Shown: positions 45,959-55,801 of the stretch, piece after piece
Layout of the letters: the number at the start of each line of letters is the position of its first letter
How positions within the stretch are numbered: the stretch's first letter is position 1
Assembly (NCBI GenBank): GCA_025331435.1
Contig: JAIWNI010000067.1
Location: 91,554-155,553 of the forward strand
Direction of reading: 5' to 3'
Length of the DNA stretch: 64,000 nt
DNA from: Choanephora cucurbitarum
Taxonomy: Eukaryota > Mucoromycota > Mucoromycetes > Mucorales > Choanephoraceae
Program-made: the position numbers and the translations under genes
The notes under the pieces: generated by a model
What the model was told of the DNA's origin: nothing
Seen by the model: the letters and a program-made list of their open reading frames with translations, nothing else
Databases searched by the model: none

Positions 45959-46097
45959 TAATTTTCTTCCTAAAAAACGACTTTTCTTTTTGAATGGTGA
46001 CTGCTCCATGAGAAATGGAGTTACAAGGGCCTAACTACCATGAGTGAATAACATTTCGTTTCTTCTTTTATACCTCCTTTAAAAAAAGTAAAATAAA

Positions 46098-46602
46098 ATG
46101 CCAATATCAACCAAAACCTTCGAGTGCTCCAAATTTTCAGATGAAACCTACAAGCTTTTGAGCCATGTTTATGGCATCATGAAGGATGATCAGTTGAATG
46201 TACCTTCGATGAAGTAAGAAAGCAAGCGTGAGTGTCTTTCTGAACTCCTCAACAATACAGAATACGCTGCACAAAAGACCATTCATATGTGCAATAACCC
46301 CTCGGAAGTTTCCGAAAAGAAGAAGAGAGGTCCTCATTTCAAGACTCTTTCAACGGAATATATTTTAGCCGTGAAAGACATTCTTATATTGAACAAAAAA
46401 AAACGGCAGGAAAAACACTGTCAAGTCAATTAGAAACAAACTTATGCTATCCATGACCCTGACATCTCTAACCCAACCCTTCTCAGGCACTTAATAGGTC
46501 TCAAATATAGGACAAGTGATAGAAAAAATATCATGCACGACTATGTCAACAGAAAACTCATAGAAAACCTCTCTGAGACCCAAAAATCTCATATTTTGTT
46601 AG
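46098..46602 (+). pseudogene. decayed coding sequence, unidentified
   Basis: Starting at an ATG (MPISTKTFECSKFSDETYKL), one frame reads coding-like to about 46602 (KYRTSDRKNIMHDYVNRKLI) with a TAA after PSMK and a TAG after CQVN. The product is basic and helical, with a possible DNA-binding character, but no family is recognised. It sits between the DIRS and MULE elements and is probably another element remnant. Confidence 0.4.
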
Positions 46603-47039
46603 TCTGAAAGAAGTCTCTTCAGCAATGCCTCAAGTACCATGCTAACTATACTGAAAAATGTAAAGAACAAGAGATGAATGTTGATGAGGCTTCTTCCAGC
46701 TGAGTTTTAATTGATTAAGGAATAACAATTTTTTTGAGAAACACAACTTTAGCCCCGAAGCTGCATATCAGACCTTTTTAAGCAGTCAGCACATTATGAC
46801 TGGCTAATTTTTTCATTAACCTTATTTCAATAAAGTATACACTTTCTACAAAAAAAACACAACTTTGAAAATGCATAGTGATGAAGTGAAAGGAATACAA
46901 AAGCTGACAACATTTACATAAATCCGCCGGTATAAGAATCAGAATGGTACTAGTCTCGTCAAAATCGAATGGCTGTAACTCGAGAAAATCGAAATCGGAT
47001 GAGGAAGATAATTAGTGAATATATCTCTATATGATATTA

Positions 47040-47157
47040 TGAATCTACTTAAGTGTTTCTGCTGGAATTCGAATTATAGGCATAAATCCTCAGTGGCTTT
47101 GGGGTTAATGATCTCTTGTCCCTGAAGAAGTTTTTTGTTTTATTTTTTAAAGTTTTT
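47040..47157 (+). repeat. MULE terminal inverted repeat, left
   Basis: Pairs with 49420-49557. The best-conserved segments are TATAGGCATAAATCCTCAGT with the bases beside it, and CTGAAGAAGTTTTTTGTTTT. The right copy has about 20 extra bases in the middle. Confidence 0.8.
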
Positions 47158-49419
47158 TTAATGCAACTGTCTTTCAGGATTTTTATATAGGTTGGGGTTT
47201 CTTGTCGCAACCCCGTCTAACTTCTCTAAGATATGCTCTAAGTGTCTTGCAATATCTTCTGCAGCTTCTGTTTCAGGGGATGCAGCTCGGGATGCTTTGT
47301 GTACTTTTCTTTTTTGATGGTTCAGTGTTGACATCAAAGTTTTGACACGTTTTCAAACTGCACTCCTCTCTCCGTTTCCTCTTCTACCTTCTTCAACTTC
47401 ATGTTCATCAACAACATCTATCTCTTCGTCGCTATCACCAATGATATCTATTTCTTCATCTTAAAAAAAGCTTAACGTTAGTCCTTTCTCATGAGCAGTC
47501 TTATTTCTATTCGTGAAAGTAATACCTTCTTCGCCAATCTGAAAAGCTTCCTGAGTTCTGAAAGCAGCAAGTTGATCATTTCTGACACAATCGTAGAACA
47601 AAGGAATTGAGGTGTATCTCTTTAAGAGATACATGTGCTTACAAGGCAAACTTCTCTTCCTGAAATCAGGACACGTACATTTGCTAATAAAGCCATCTTC
47701 AACACTAACAGAGTACTTAACAGACGGGGAAGTTAAGGAACCTACAAAACAATTCCCATTGACAATAGTAACATCACTGCTATTGGTACCCAATGGGTTC
47801 TCAATAAGAGAAGGTAATTGGTTTGCAGGAACCTCTCTCGCAAAGAATGAACGTTTAGCTTGTTCGTTTTGCTCCGGCCTCATTCTGCCATTGTTGAACA
47901 TAATACGTTCTCGTTCCTCTGCGAAGTGAAATTCGACATCATTAACCAGGACGAAAGTCAAATGATCTAGTCGGTTAATTCTGCGTCGACTAAAATATAC
48001 GGTCTTAAGCTGATTATGCCACGACTCAATATAATTGTTAGTGAGCATGCTTCTATGTGTCTCCGGCATGTACGATTGACTCCATTGACCCTTCAGCTCC
48101 TCAGTTTGAGTCCAGGGTCTACGAAAGTAAGTCAGAAAGCCAACTTGGTTCTCTTGCTCCAACTTCAATTCGAATTGGGCAAGAAGATCGTTGAAAGCAG
48201 CAACTTCGCTTGTGAGAAGCAGCTGACCCAGCAATTGCTCCAATTGCTTCTTGTACTGGCCTACTTCTTCTTGGGTGTGGACACCAGTGAGTGTGCCTTT
48301 TAGTCCATGGCCTTTCTCCAAGCCTTCAACACATGGAAGCCGCAGTAATGAACATAGGTACTACTCAATGCACTGCGGATGGCATTGAGCTCGGCCACAC
48401 AACAATCGATGATGATTGCCTCAGGATTGAAGCTACCTTGTTGCTTCAAGAAAGTAAGCTATTGGCTTACTGGACCAATGGTTTGGTCATTGGCTAGCAT
48501 ATACGCAACAGGATAGTCCTTCTGGGTATGAGTATCCCGAGCAACAAGACTGTAAAGCACCTCGGTACTTCTGGGAGAGATGCCATGTGTTGCATCAAAG
48601 TAGAAAGACTTATTAAGAGACATCTCTCGTACTTGAACAGGGGATTGATATCCACGGGCAAAGAGCTTGTCATTCTGACTGTACAATTGCAAGTTGCCAT
48701 TGAAGACAACATAATTCTTCGTTGGCAGTTGACGGTCAAGCCAGGCGTCGAAAGAAATCAAATCATTTTTATCAAGGCAACAAAGGGTTTTTTTAATCAA
48801 CTCAAATGTTCAAAAAGTAACTCAATATTTCGCACCTTCTTGATGCGATTGTAAATATCTTCATAAATGGGCTTTCTTCTGCCATATTCCCACTGCTCAA
48901 TCTGGCGAAGAACTGCAGTTCTAATGTCTCTGCAGTTTGAGCCATTTCTTAAGTTTCTTTCAATGACCGTTACAGTTTCCCTGGTCAAAGGAACACTTCT
49001 GATGTCGCTGTTGCTGCCAGGGACATGGTTGACATGGCCCATCGACATCTTGATTTCAACAACACCAGGGTTTTGAACATACTGAAGGATGCTCAAAGTT
49101 CCTCTGCATCCAATTTTCTTTGAATCTTTTGACTGATACGCACAGTTCTAGTAGGGGTATGTTGGCCTCTACGGTGACATTCACGGGATTCACCCATGAT
49201 CAAGTTTTCGGCACTTCTACTATGCTTCTTAATCCACTTGGTTGCACTCAACTCGCTGATGCGGTCGAAGCATTCTTTCCACTCGTTTGCTATTACACAA
49301 CAGTCTCGTTCGAAGGGAGACTTGAAACTCCTGGTACTTCAGTACTGACAAGGGCGGTCTCAATGTTTGCTAAGTTGTATACGATTCTGCTAGGAGAGGT
49401 TGACATGTTTGACATTTAA
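47158..49419 (-). pseudogene. MULE transposase with SWIM zinc finger, broken
   Basis: Minus-strand blocks in changing frames, from 49419 (MSNMSTSPSRIVYNLANIET) to a TAA at 47158-47160. An N-terminal region lies at about 49096-48797 (SMGHVNHVPGSNSDIR). The MULE catalytic domain is at 48800-48459, with FYFDATHGISPRSTEVLYSL and YPVAYMLANDQT. A segment with CGFHVLKAWRKA lies around 48320-48420 in another frame. The 3' part (48321-47461) has TNNYIESWHNQLKT and the SWIM zinc motif CTCPDF...LPCKHMYLLKR (C-x-C-x(n)-C-x-H). An acidic tail (EEIDIIGDSDEEIDVVDEH) follows in a shifted frame with a TGA. At least four frame breaks or stops make it non-functional. Confidence 0.85.
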
Positions 49420-49557
49420 GAAACTTTAAAAAATAAAACAAAAAACTTCTTCAGGAACAAAGATAAAAATTACAAGTAAAGAAATCAGTACGCCACCAAA
49501 GCCACTGAGGATTTATGCCTATAACTCGAATTCTGACGGGAACATTTAAGTAGATTC
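49420..49557 (+). repeat. MULE terminal inverted repeat, right
   Basis: Reverse complement of the left repeat 47040-47157, with an insertion/divergent middle segment (about 49465-49495). Confidence 0.8.
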
Positions 49558-52500
49558 CTTCTGATGGCAAGCTGAGGTAGAAAGAGTTCAAATCGTTGAC
49601 CTAAATGCTCAAATCTGTCGTGGATTATACAACTAATAAGTTGCAGCCTAAAGAGTATGTGTGCTTTGCTTTCGAGCACTCCTTGCTTGATCTTTCATTT
49701 TTTAAAATAAACCATATTAGGGCTTAATACACACGTTAGAGCCAACGCTTAATTAGCACTACTTGAGCAGAAAGATGAAAAGAAGAGAATCGAAACAAAT
49801 TGATACTCTCTTAAGTCTGGAAGCATTTCAAGTTGTATACTGATACTTGATTCTCCCAACCGAACTTGATAAATACAATTAGGCAACATTCTTTTATATG
49901 TAATGCCTTTCTGTCATTTGATTCATTCGAATCCCTTCCTTGAATTTTAATGGTCTCTCGTTTGTTTGCTTTTCTTTATTGAGCTGATTTGGACACCCTT
50001 AAAGAAATTAAACTCGACTTCGCTGACGATCCAAAAAGCTAGAAATTGGAAATCAATGATATCTGTCATTTTGCAGGAACTGAATTCAAATTCTTAAGAC
50101 TTCTTTGGGATAAATAGACAACAAATCAAAAAAAAAATCGCACAAGTTATGCGAAACACATCTCACAGCAATAGACCAAGAAGCCCTTCTTCTTTCTTGA
50201 GATTCATATGTTATATTACAAACAAGTGTGTTATTTAATAGTCAATAAACTGTATGGAAAATAATCATACTGACAAGAAAAAGAAACATATGTCTCCTCT
50301 TTATATACAAGCCTTTGATTTTCTCAAATAAAGAAGGAATAGTCATAATTTTCATTTTCTTTAGGAATTTCACACCGACCGAAGTCCGTGCCAAAAACCT
50401 CCCAGAAGGAGGAAAAAGAATACTCCATCACCGTTAATAAGTTGGGCTTCCCTGCGTAGAAGTCGCTTATAGGTCGGATCACACGGAGGACCCCTATCTA
50501 AAAGGAGCGCAGTAACTTCATCGTCGTCCACCGGCTAGTTTTGCATGTCAAGGCGCCTCGCAGGAAGGAAAGCCAAGCCAAGTCGCCAAAAGCGATCCAC
50601 AGCCATTTTTAAGTGTCAGGTGTATGCCACAGCCTTTTAGACAAAGCCGCTGTTGCAGTCCCTTTCTACGAGGTATGGAATGCCTCTCGAAAAGAACCTT
50701 AATAAAGATTCCACTACGAAGATTGGAATGCTTCTCGTGAGGACTATGAACAGCTATACCCGTCAGTCCGCGCATCAACATCTCAGCACCAAACATAATG
50801 GAACGGTATAAGCGAATCCTCTTTAGGGGCCAAAACGCAACTATACAACGTTTTTTCTGTAAGGTGAACCGACCGTTGTTCAAACGTACCATAATCGGGG
50901 TTAGGATAAGGAAACAAAAAAAAAGCAGAGAAAAGGACCCTTTTTATACCTTATTTTTCCTTGCCCTCCAAAAGCAGGGTCCTTGCTGAAATTTTTGTCG
51001 CAGTCACTTTGGTAGAGCAATTCTCACGCAGTCATGACGTAATCAACTCTTCCTTTTGACTTTTCCCTTTCTTCAAGACAAGCGAAGAAGAGTAAAGAGA
51101 CACAGTAAAGAAGAAGGGAAAAGGGGTTTACTTGCTAGTTTATGCCGCCAGTTCACTTTCTTGTTCCTATTAACTCCTCTACAATTAAAGTGACACATAA
51201 CCAATATCCGATATACGCGGAGCAGGAAAACAAAGTATAAGCTTTCTTCGTCCCCAAGTTGGTTAAAAGTGATGCATCACTCAATGTACAATGCTTAGAG
51301 AATAGGACTTAGAACATATAACAACAGCACATGAGGTTCGTGTTATTTTTGAAACACAGCAAGTGTATTTATGTAGCACGTTTGCCAGATTATTGTCATT
51401 AGCTCTATTGTTCAAGTGATCACTAGCAAACAAACTAGTTTGACTCGAGTGACCGAAGAGTGTTTTATTTTCAAAAAGGAAATAAGACACTTGGTGCGAG
51501 TGTTGTGAGAAGAAGCATGGCTAAAAAGATTCTTTGAGATCTTGTTGATCCTCTTAACTTGATTAGACCATCCAAAGTACAATTTACAATCAGCGTGCAA
51601 ACTTGCTTCAGTAGAAGGCTTACGACCAGTAAAATCAAATTCTAGTCAGCATGCAGCGAACAAGCCAAATTTAAACTGTCTTCAAGAAGAGACAGATTGA
51701 ATTAATCTATTGATTTCAGTACCTAACAGACAGATTGTGTATATTGCACCTTCAAACATGAAGTTTTTCTGTTTCTAATACAGCAAGTTGTTTGTTGAAA
51801 AGTCAATTTCAAACCTTGTTTGAGCACTAGAGTTTCTTTTTTCTTACATTCCTTCAAATGTCAGATGCTTCAAGAGAGGTCTATTTTTTTGTCAAAAAAA
51901 TTTAGTCCACATGATCTTCAAATGATCTTTACTCGACTAGCTTGATATGTTCATATCTACACATACAGAGAGAGAATAAGACACTTCCAAATACATAATG
52001 ACAGAGCTGCAGGTAGCTTAGATAAGAAGATTATTTAGATGTTTTCAATAAGTCATGCTTGGACAGGTCATAAATTAAACAAAGAAACATTTATCAGCTC
52101 ATGAAACCTACTCAATTTTTGTTCATGCTTCATCTGTGACATTTCTATTTGATCGATTCTCAAAACTTAACTGGTGGTAGTATGACAATAATAAAATATA
52201 TGCTGTTGAAGGTATACGAATATTCTCATAGTCAAGCAAATGAAGAAGTTGTCTTCCTTTAGTTGCAGTCAATTACATTTGTAATTATGAAGGGCTTTGC
52301 TTTTGAAAGGAAAAGAGATAGACAACAAGTACTCCCCAAATTAAGAAATTGAATCCTTGAGTATGTTTAGTAAATCATGTATGAATAGCAAAATGATAAT
52401 ATCTATTTGTATGTGTAAATAAGATACAAAGCAAATAAAATAGGTAAAGCAAATAAAATAAAGAGAAATGTGTGTAGATATATAATAAGGGATAAACAGA

Positions 52501-52683
52501 ACAATAAAAATGAAAGAAATTGCAGAAATACTACGAAAAAAATACATAGATGAAATAGGTGTACGCATAATAGGTAAATAATAAAGTAATATATATGTAA
52601 TGGGATTAAGTATTAGAGCAAACGAAATATGCCCTTTTGATTTCTTTTTTTTTTGTTTTCATAAAGGGGAAAGAGTCGCCAAA
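49558..52683. other. intergenic with a GC-richer island at 50.38-50.91 kb
   Basis: No supported gene. The segment 50380-50910 is visibly richer in G+C than its surroundings and contains a 114-codon minus-strand frame (50548-50892) plus coding-like stretches in other frames (about 50400-50540, minus, CDPTYKRLLRREAQLINGDG). This suggests decayed element or foreign coding sequence, but no family is recognised. The rest, including 51000-52680, is AT-rich; the part at 52340-52620 is extremely AT-rich and probably the 3' region of the RRM gene. Confidence 0.4.
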
Positions 52684-53009
52684 TTACCAAATGCCCCGAT
52701 TCAAATTATCAACCAGATGATCAGAATAAGGATGAAATTGCTGTGATTGTGGCGAAGTTTGAGAATGAAGGTGGTTAAGACGTAAAAGCCAATCGTCGTT
52801 GTTTACTGAAGAACGAAAAAGTAGTTGATCCTGTTGCTGTTTTAACAACTGTTGTTGTTGATTCAATGAAAGCAAAGAAGGAGCAGGCGGTTGAGTTTGC
52901 GACAATATAGGTGGCGATAATGGACGAAAAGAAGAGTTTAGTAGACGTAATCGGCTATGACTACTTTCTGGAGAAGTTGGCATTAGAGGCGATTGTGGCT
53001 GTGATTGTA

Positions 53010-53049
<40 letters not shown>

Positions 53050-54327
53050 TTGTTGCGGCATTTGTTGCTGTTGGTGAAGGTTGGCATAGGTTAGGTTCTG
53101 ATTTGACTTGTCAGCTTGTGAGCGTCCCCAAGATAATCTTATTTTTGAATTGCCAATAAGAAAGCCGTTCATTTTCTCAATTGCTTTCTCTGCTGAGCTA
53201 CGGGAAACATACTGCACAAATCCACATCCTTTGCCTAATGGTATTTTGACATAAACCACTTCTCCAAATGGAGCAAAGTAATGCTGGAGCTCTTCTTCAG
53301 TCACAGGTGCAGATAAACCACCAACAAAAACTGTTGTGTTGCTAGGGTCAGTAGGCTGATTGACAAGAGCAGGCGCCTGCAAGGATAGTTGAATATATCT
53401 GGCATCATGCTGAGATAAGGGAGATAAAGGTTGTTCATATTGATAAGGAGGGGACGAAAAAGGCTGCTGGGCACCATTAGAAGGCTTTTGATGCAAATGG
53501 TTTGTTTTGGGTGTTGCAAAAGAAACTCGTATAGGTCTATTATCACATAAGATGCCATTCATCTCCAAAACGGCTTCTTGCTGTTCTAATTGATTCAAGA
53601 ATCGTACGAATCCGTATCCTCTTGACAATCCAGTAAGTGGGTCAGTCATGATTTTAGCAGAATGGCAGGAAGGATATCGTGCTCGAAATAATGCCTGTAA
53701 GAAAAAGAAATTGTTTTTTAGAAATAAGTCAAGTTAGCTTTATATGTATATTACTCACAAGTAGATAAGTTTCATCGACATCATTACTGAGATCGCCCAC
53801 AAACAAACTATATTCTGGAGCACGGTCTTCTCTAGAATGAGGTAATGTTTATGTATGTTAATATAGAGCAATAATTACCCAAAATTATACTTACTTTCTA
53901 TCACAAATGCCTCCACCTGAAGCCCAATTCAGACGAAAAACCTTTGTAGAATTGGGTATTCTTGCACCATGAAATGTGTTGAGTGCTTTCTGGGCTAGTT
54001 GACTGGATTCAAAGCCGATAAAAGCATATCCTGAACTCAGACTTTGATAACCATAAAAAAAGTCAGCATTTCAATGTTATGATCAATCATTATGCCTTAC
54101 TTTGTTCTTTTGTCTCGAATTAACTTGATAGCAACATTGTCGCCCAGCAACGAACTCCACAATTGTTTCAAGAAGGCTTCGTCCATCCAGAAATCAAGAT
54201 CTCCCATCCTATAGTTATTTTATTAAATTGACTGTCTTTCGAGAAAGAAACAATAGTACCATAGAGTTGTCTTGCTATCATTGTTTCTCACAAAGAAATC
54301 ATCATGAAAGATAAAAAGATCTGACAT
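52684..54327 (-). CDS. three-RRM RNA-binding protein (Nam8/Ngr1/TIA-1-like)
   Basis: Five exons on the minus strand: 54327-54260, 54208-54101, 54041-53895, 53831-53759, 53694-52684; about 468 aa, all phases joining. RRM1 begins TTLWMGDLDFWMDEAFLKQLW and has SSGYAFIGFES as RNP1. RRM2 has YSLFVGDLSNDVDETYL and SRGYGFVRFL. RRM3 has TTVFVGGLSAPVTEEELQHYF and GCGFVQYV. The C-terminal tail is Gln-rich (a 15-Gln run, then Ser/Pro/Gln). Three RRMs with a Q-rich tail match the TIA-1/Nam8/Ngr1/Csx1 group, which act in splicing, mRNA stability or stress-granule biology. Which member it corresponds to is not clear. It is the only host gene between the MULE and the Tc1/OrfB-like debris. Confidence 0.9.
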
Positions 54328-54969
54328 GATGATAAATAATCAAAGATTACAAATAGAAAAAGTGAGAAGAAAAGAGAGTAATTGTAGGCTGAAAAAGAAG
54401 AGAAAAGGGAGTCTGTTGAAGTAAAACTTGTATCAAACAAGTAAAACAAAACAGAAGAAAAAGAACAAAAATAAAAAATACCAGAAATAAGGGAAAAGGA
54501 TTTAATCATTTCAAGCTCAGGTGATCTTCCTTGAGGCACAGGAGAAGCCCGTGCGACTTTTTTCTTTCAGCTGTTGATGATCACGCAGCATAATAGTGAT
54601 GCTTCCAGCTGATTTAAACCTATCGCATTTCATTCTGAACGCTGACTGAGATAATAATAAAAAGGGGAGGTCTTATTTTACTGGCAAGCCCTGTATTGAA
54701 TAGTTTGCGCAACCTTACTTGTACATTAAGTTTCCTTTTTGGACCTTTTTTTGGGGTCCAAAAAGAGATATCTCTCTTTCGTTCAGTCGTTCCAACGCCA
54801 AAAGGCGGCTTTTCAAACAAAAAGGCGGTAAATACAGTGGCACAAGGTTTTGTTTTGAACAATCAAAAATTAGTTATCTTCTTTCTTAATTACTACTCTA
54901 ATAAACCTTTTGTCAGCCATCTAAAACTACTCAAATCTATTTTATCTCATTTGCGCCAGTCATTCTCAG

Positions 54970-55144
54970 CGTGAGATAGCTGGGTCTGCTGGGCTTGCTG
55001 AACTACCTCTTTCAACTGTGAACAGTATTATTGCTCATATCAATAAAACAGACTCACCTCTGCCTCGCACTTCTTCTGGAGCACTTATGAAAGTTGATGA
55101 AAGAGATCTGAGACACTTGCGGTCTATTTTCTTGCAGATTTTTT
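54970..55144 (+). pseudogene. Tc1/mariner-type transposase HTH fragment
   Basis: A single short frame reads REIAGSAGLAELPLSTVNSI then IIAHINKTDSPLPRTSSGAL, followed by KVDERDLRHLRSIF and a stop. It matches the N-terminal paired-type HTH of Tc1-like transposases (REI...STV...I.....TGS..P....GR....ERD.R.L). No catalytic domain follows. It is a different part of the transposase from the fragment at 161-640, so the two cannot be compared directly. Confidence 0.7.
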
Positions 55145-55289
55145 AGAAAAGTTTTCTCATCTCTTTGAGAACCATGCTGCCACTGACGCATACACTCTCA
55201 GAAAGCAAGCGGTTGAATCATATTGCAAATGCGGAAAAATTGTGATCGTAAAGACGATCCATTGCTTACCTCTCGCGAAAGGGAATATA

Positions 55290-55801
55290 TGAATCTTAAT
55301 TCGAAAAAGAAAGATGTTAAGAAGAAAGGAGAATAAACACAAGGAAAGAACTTGTTGATGATGATTGGTGATCGCGGCTTGGGGTAGGTTCCAGAATTAG
55401 AGGACATCTTAGGTGTAGTGGTATTTGGAAGCAAGATTGGCATGCAAGGTATACGATTGTCTGTATCACAAATGAAATCTTTACTTCCCAGACATGTGTA
55501 TATTGCTTCAACAAGCTCACTCATGCAAGATTGCGCATTATCAAATAAGACAAAATAACCCATAGAGAAATCAAAGGTGCCTTTATCTGCTATAATTTCA
55601 GGTGCCCCTCTGCTCTTTCGAGAAATTCTCCCTGTATTTTCAAAAACCATCAGTCACTCCAACACTAATTTCAATCACAAAACAGCATCCTTTTGTACAA
55701 GTGGTGTATTGGCTGCACGCAAAAAAAACAAAATTGCATATTTGAGATTTAGAAATTTGACACTTTTTCAGAAAATCAATTATGCAGCTGCACAGTCATG
55801 A
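55290..55801 (+). pseudogene. OrfB/TnpB (Fanzor)-like protein, C-terminal zinc-ribbon remnant
   Basis: The + strand gives MMIGDRGLG near 55350-55374, a TAG with a one-base shift, then one frame from about 55383: GSRIRGHLRCSGIWKQDWHA, NEIFTSQTCVYCFNKLTHA, a TAA, then HREIKGAFICYNFRCPSALS. After another shift, LLFREILPVFSKTISHSNTN runs to a TGA at 55801. TSQTC-x2-C followed by C-x4-C is the pattern of the OrfB/TnpB zinc ribbon in the RuvC domain; GDRG fits the preceding catalytic-Asp region in the relatives I recall from Mucoromycota genomes. TnpB relatives in eukaryotes (Fanzor) are RNA-guided nucleases carried by transposons. This copy has at least two frameshifts and two stops, and the N-terminal part is not identifiable. 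Confidence 0.55.

Larger units (their letters stand above)
41665..45963 (+). mobile_element. DIRS-1-type tyrosine-recombinase retrotransposon, nearly intact
   Basis: About 4.3 kb with the full DIRS-1 plan: left inverted terminal repeat, gag-like ORF, RT-RNase H(-methyltransferase-like) ORF, overlapping tyrosine recombinase ORF, internal complementary region, right inverted terminal repeat. DIRS elements copy through a circular intermediate joined by a recombinase and make no target-site duplication; none is seen here. Only one obvious disablement is visible, a TGA in the RT-RH frame (43825-43827). The repeats agree almost base for base, which suggests recent insertion. DIRS elements are known from Mucoromycota (for example Prt1 of Phycomyces). 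Confidence 0.93.
47040..49557 (-). mobile_element. MULE (Mutator-like) DNA transposon, inactive
   Basis: About 2.5 kb bounded by long terminal inverted repeats (47040-47157 and 49420-49557) that match well in their inner (TTCTTCAGGGACAAG-like and TTTTTTAAAGTTT) and outer (GAATCTACTTAA) parts, with a diverged middle. It encloses a MULE transposase on the minus strand whose coding region abuts the repeats at both ends. No 9-bp target duplication is evident, as expected after decay. The transposase is broken in several places. Confidence 0.8.

Noticed and set aside
50380..50910. 5S rRNA, SRP RNA, RNase P RNA or tRNA genes
   Set aside because: Conserved boxes of these RNAs were looked for by eye and not found; no tRNA B-box-like sequence with a foldable partner was seen in the window.
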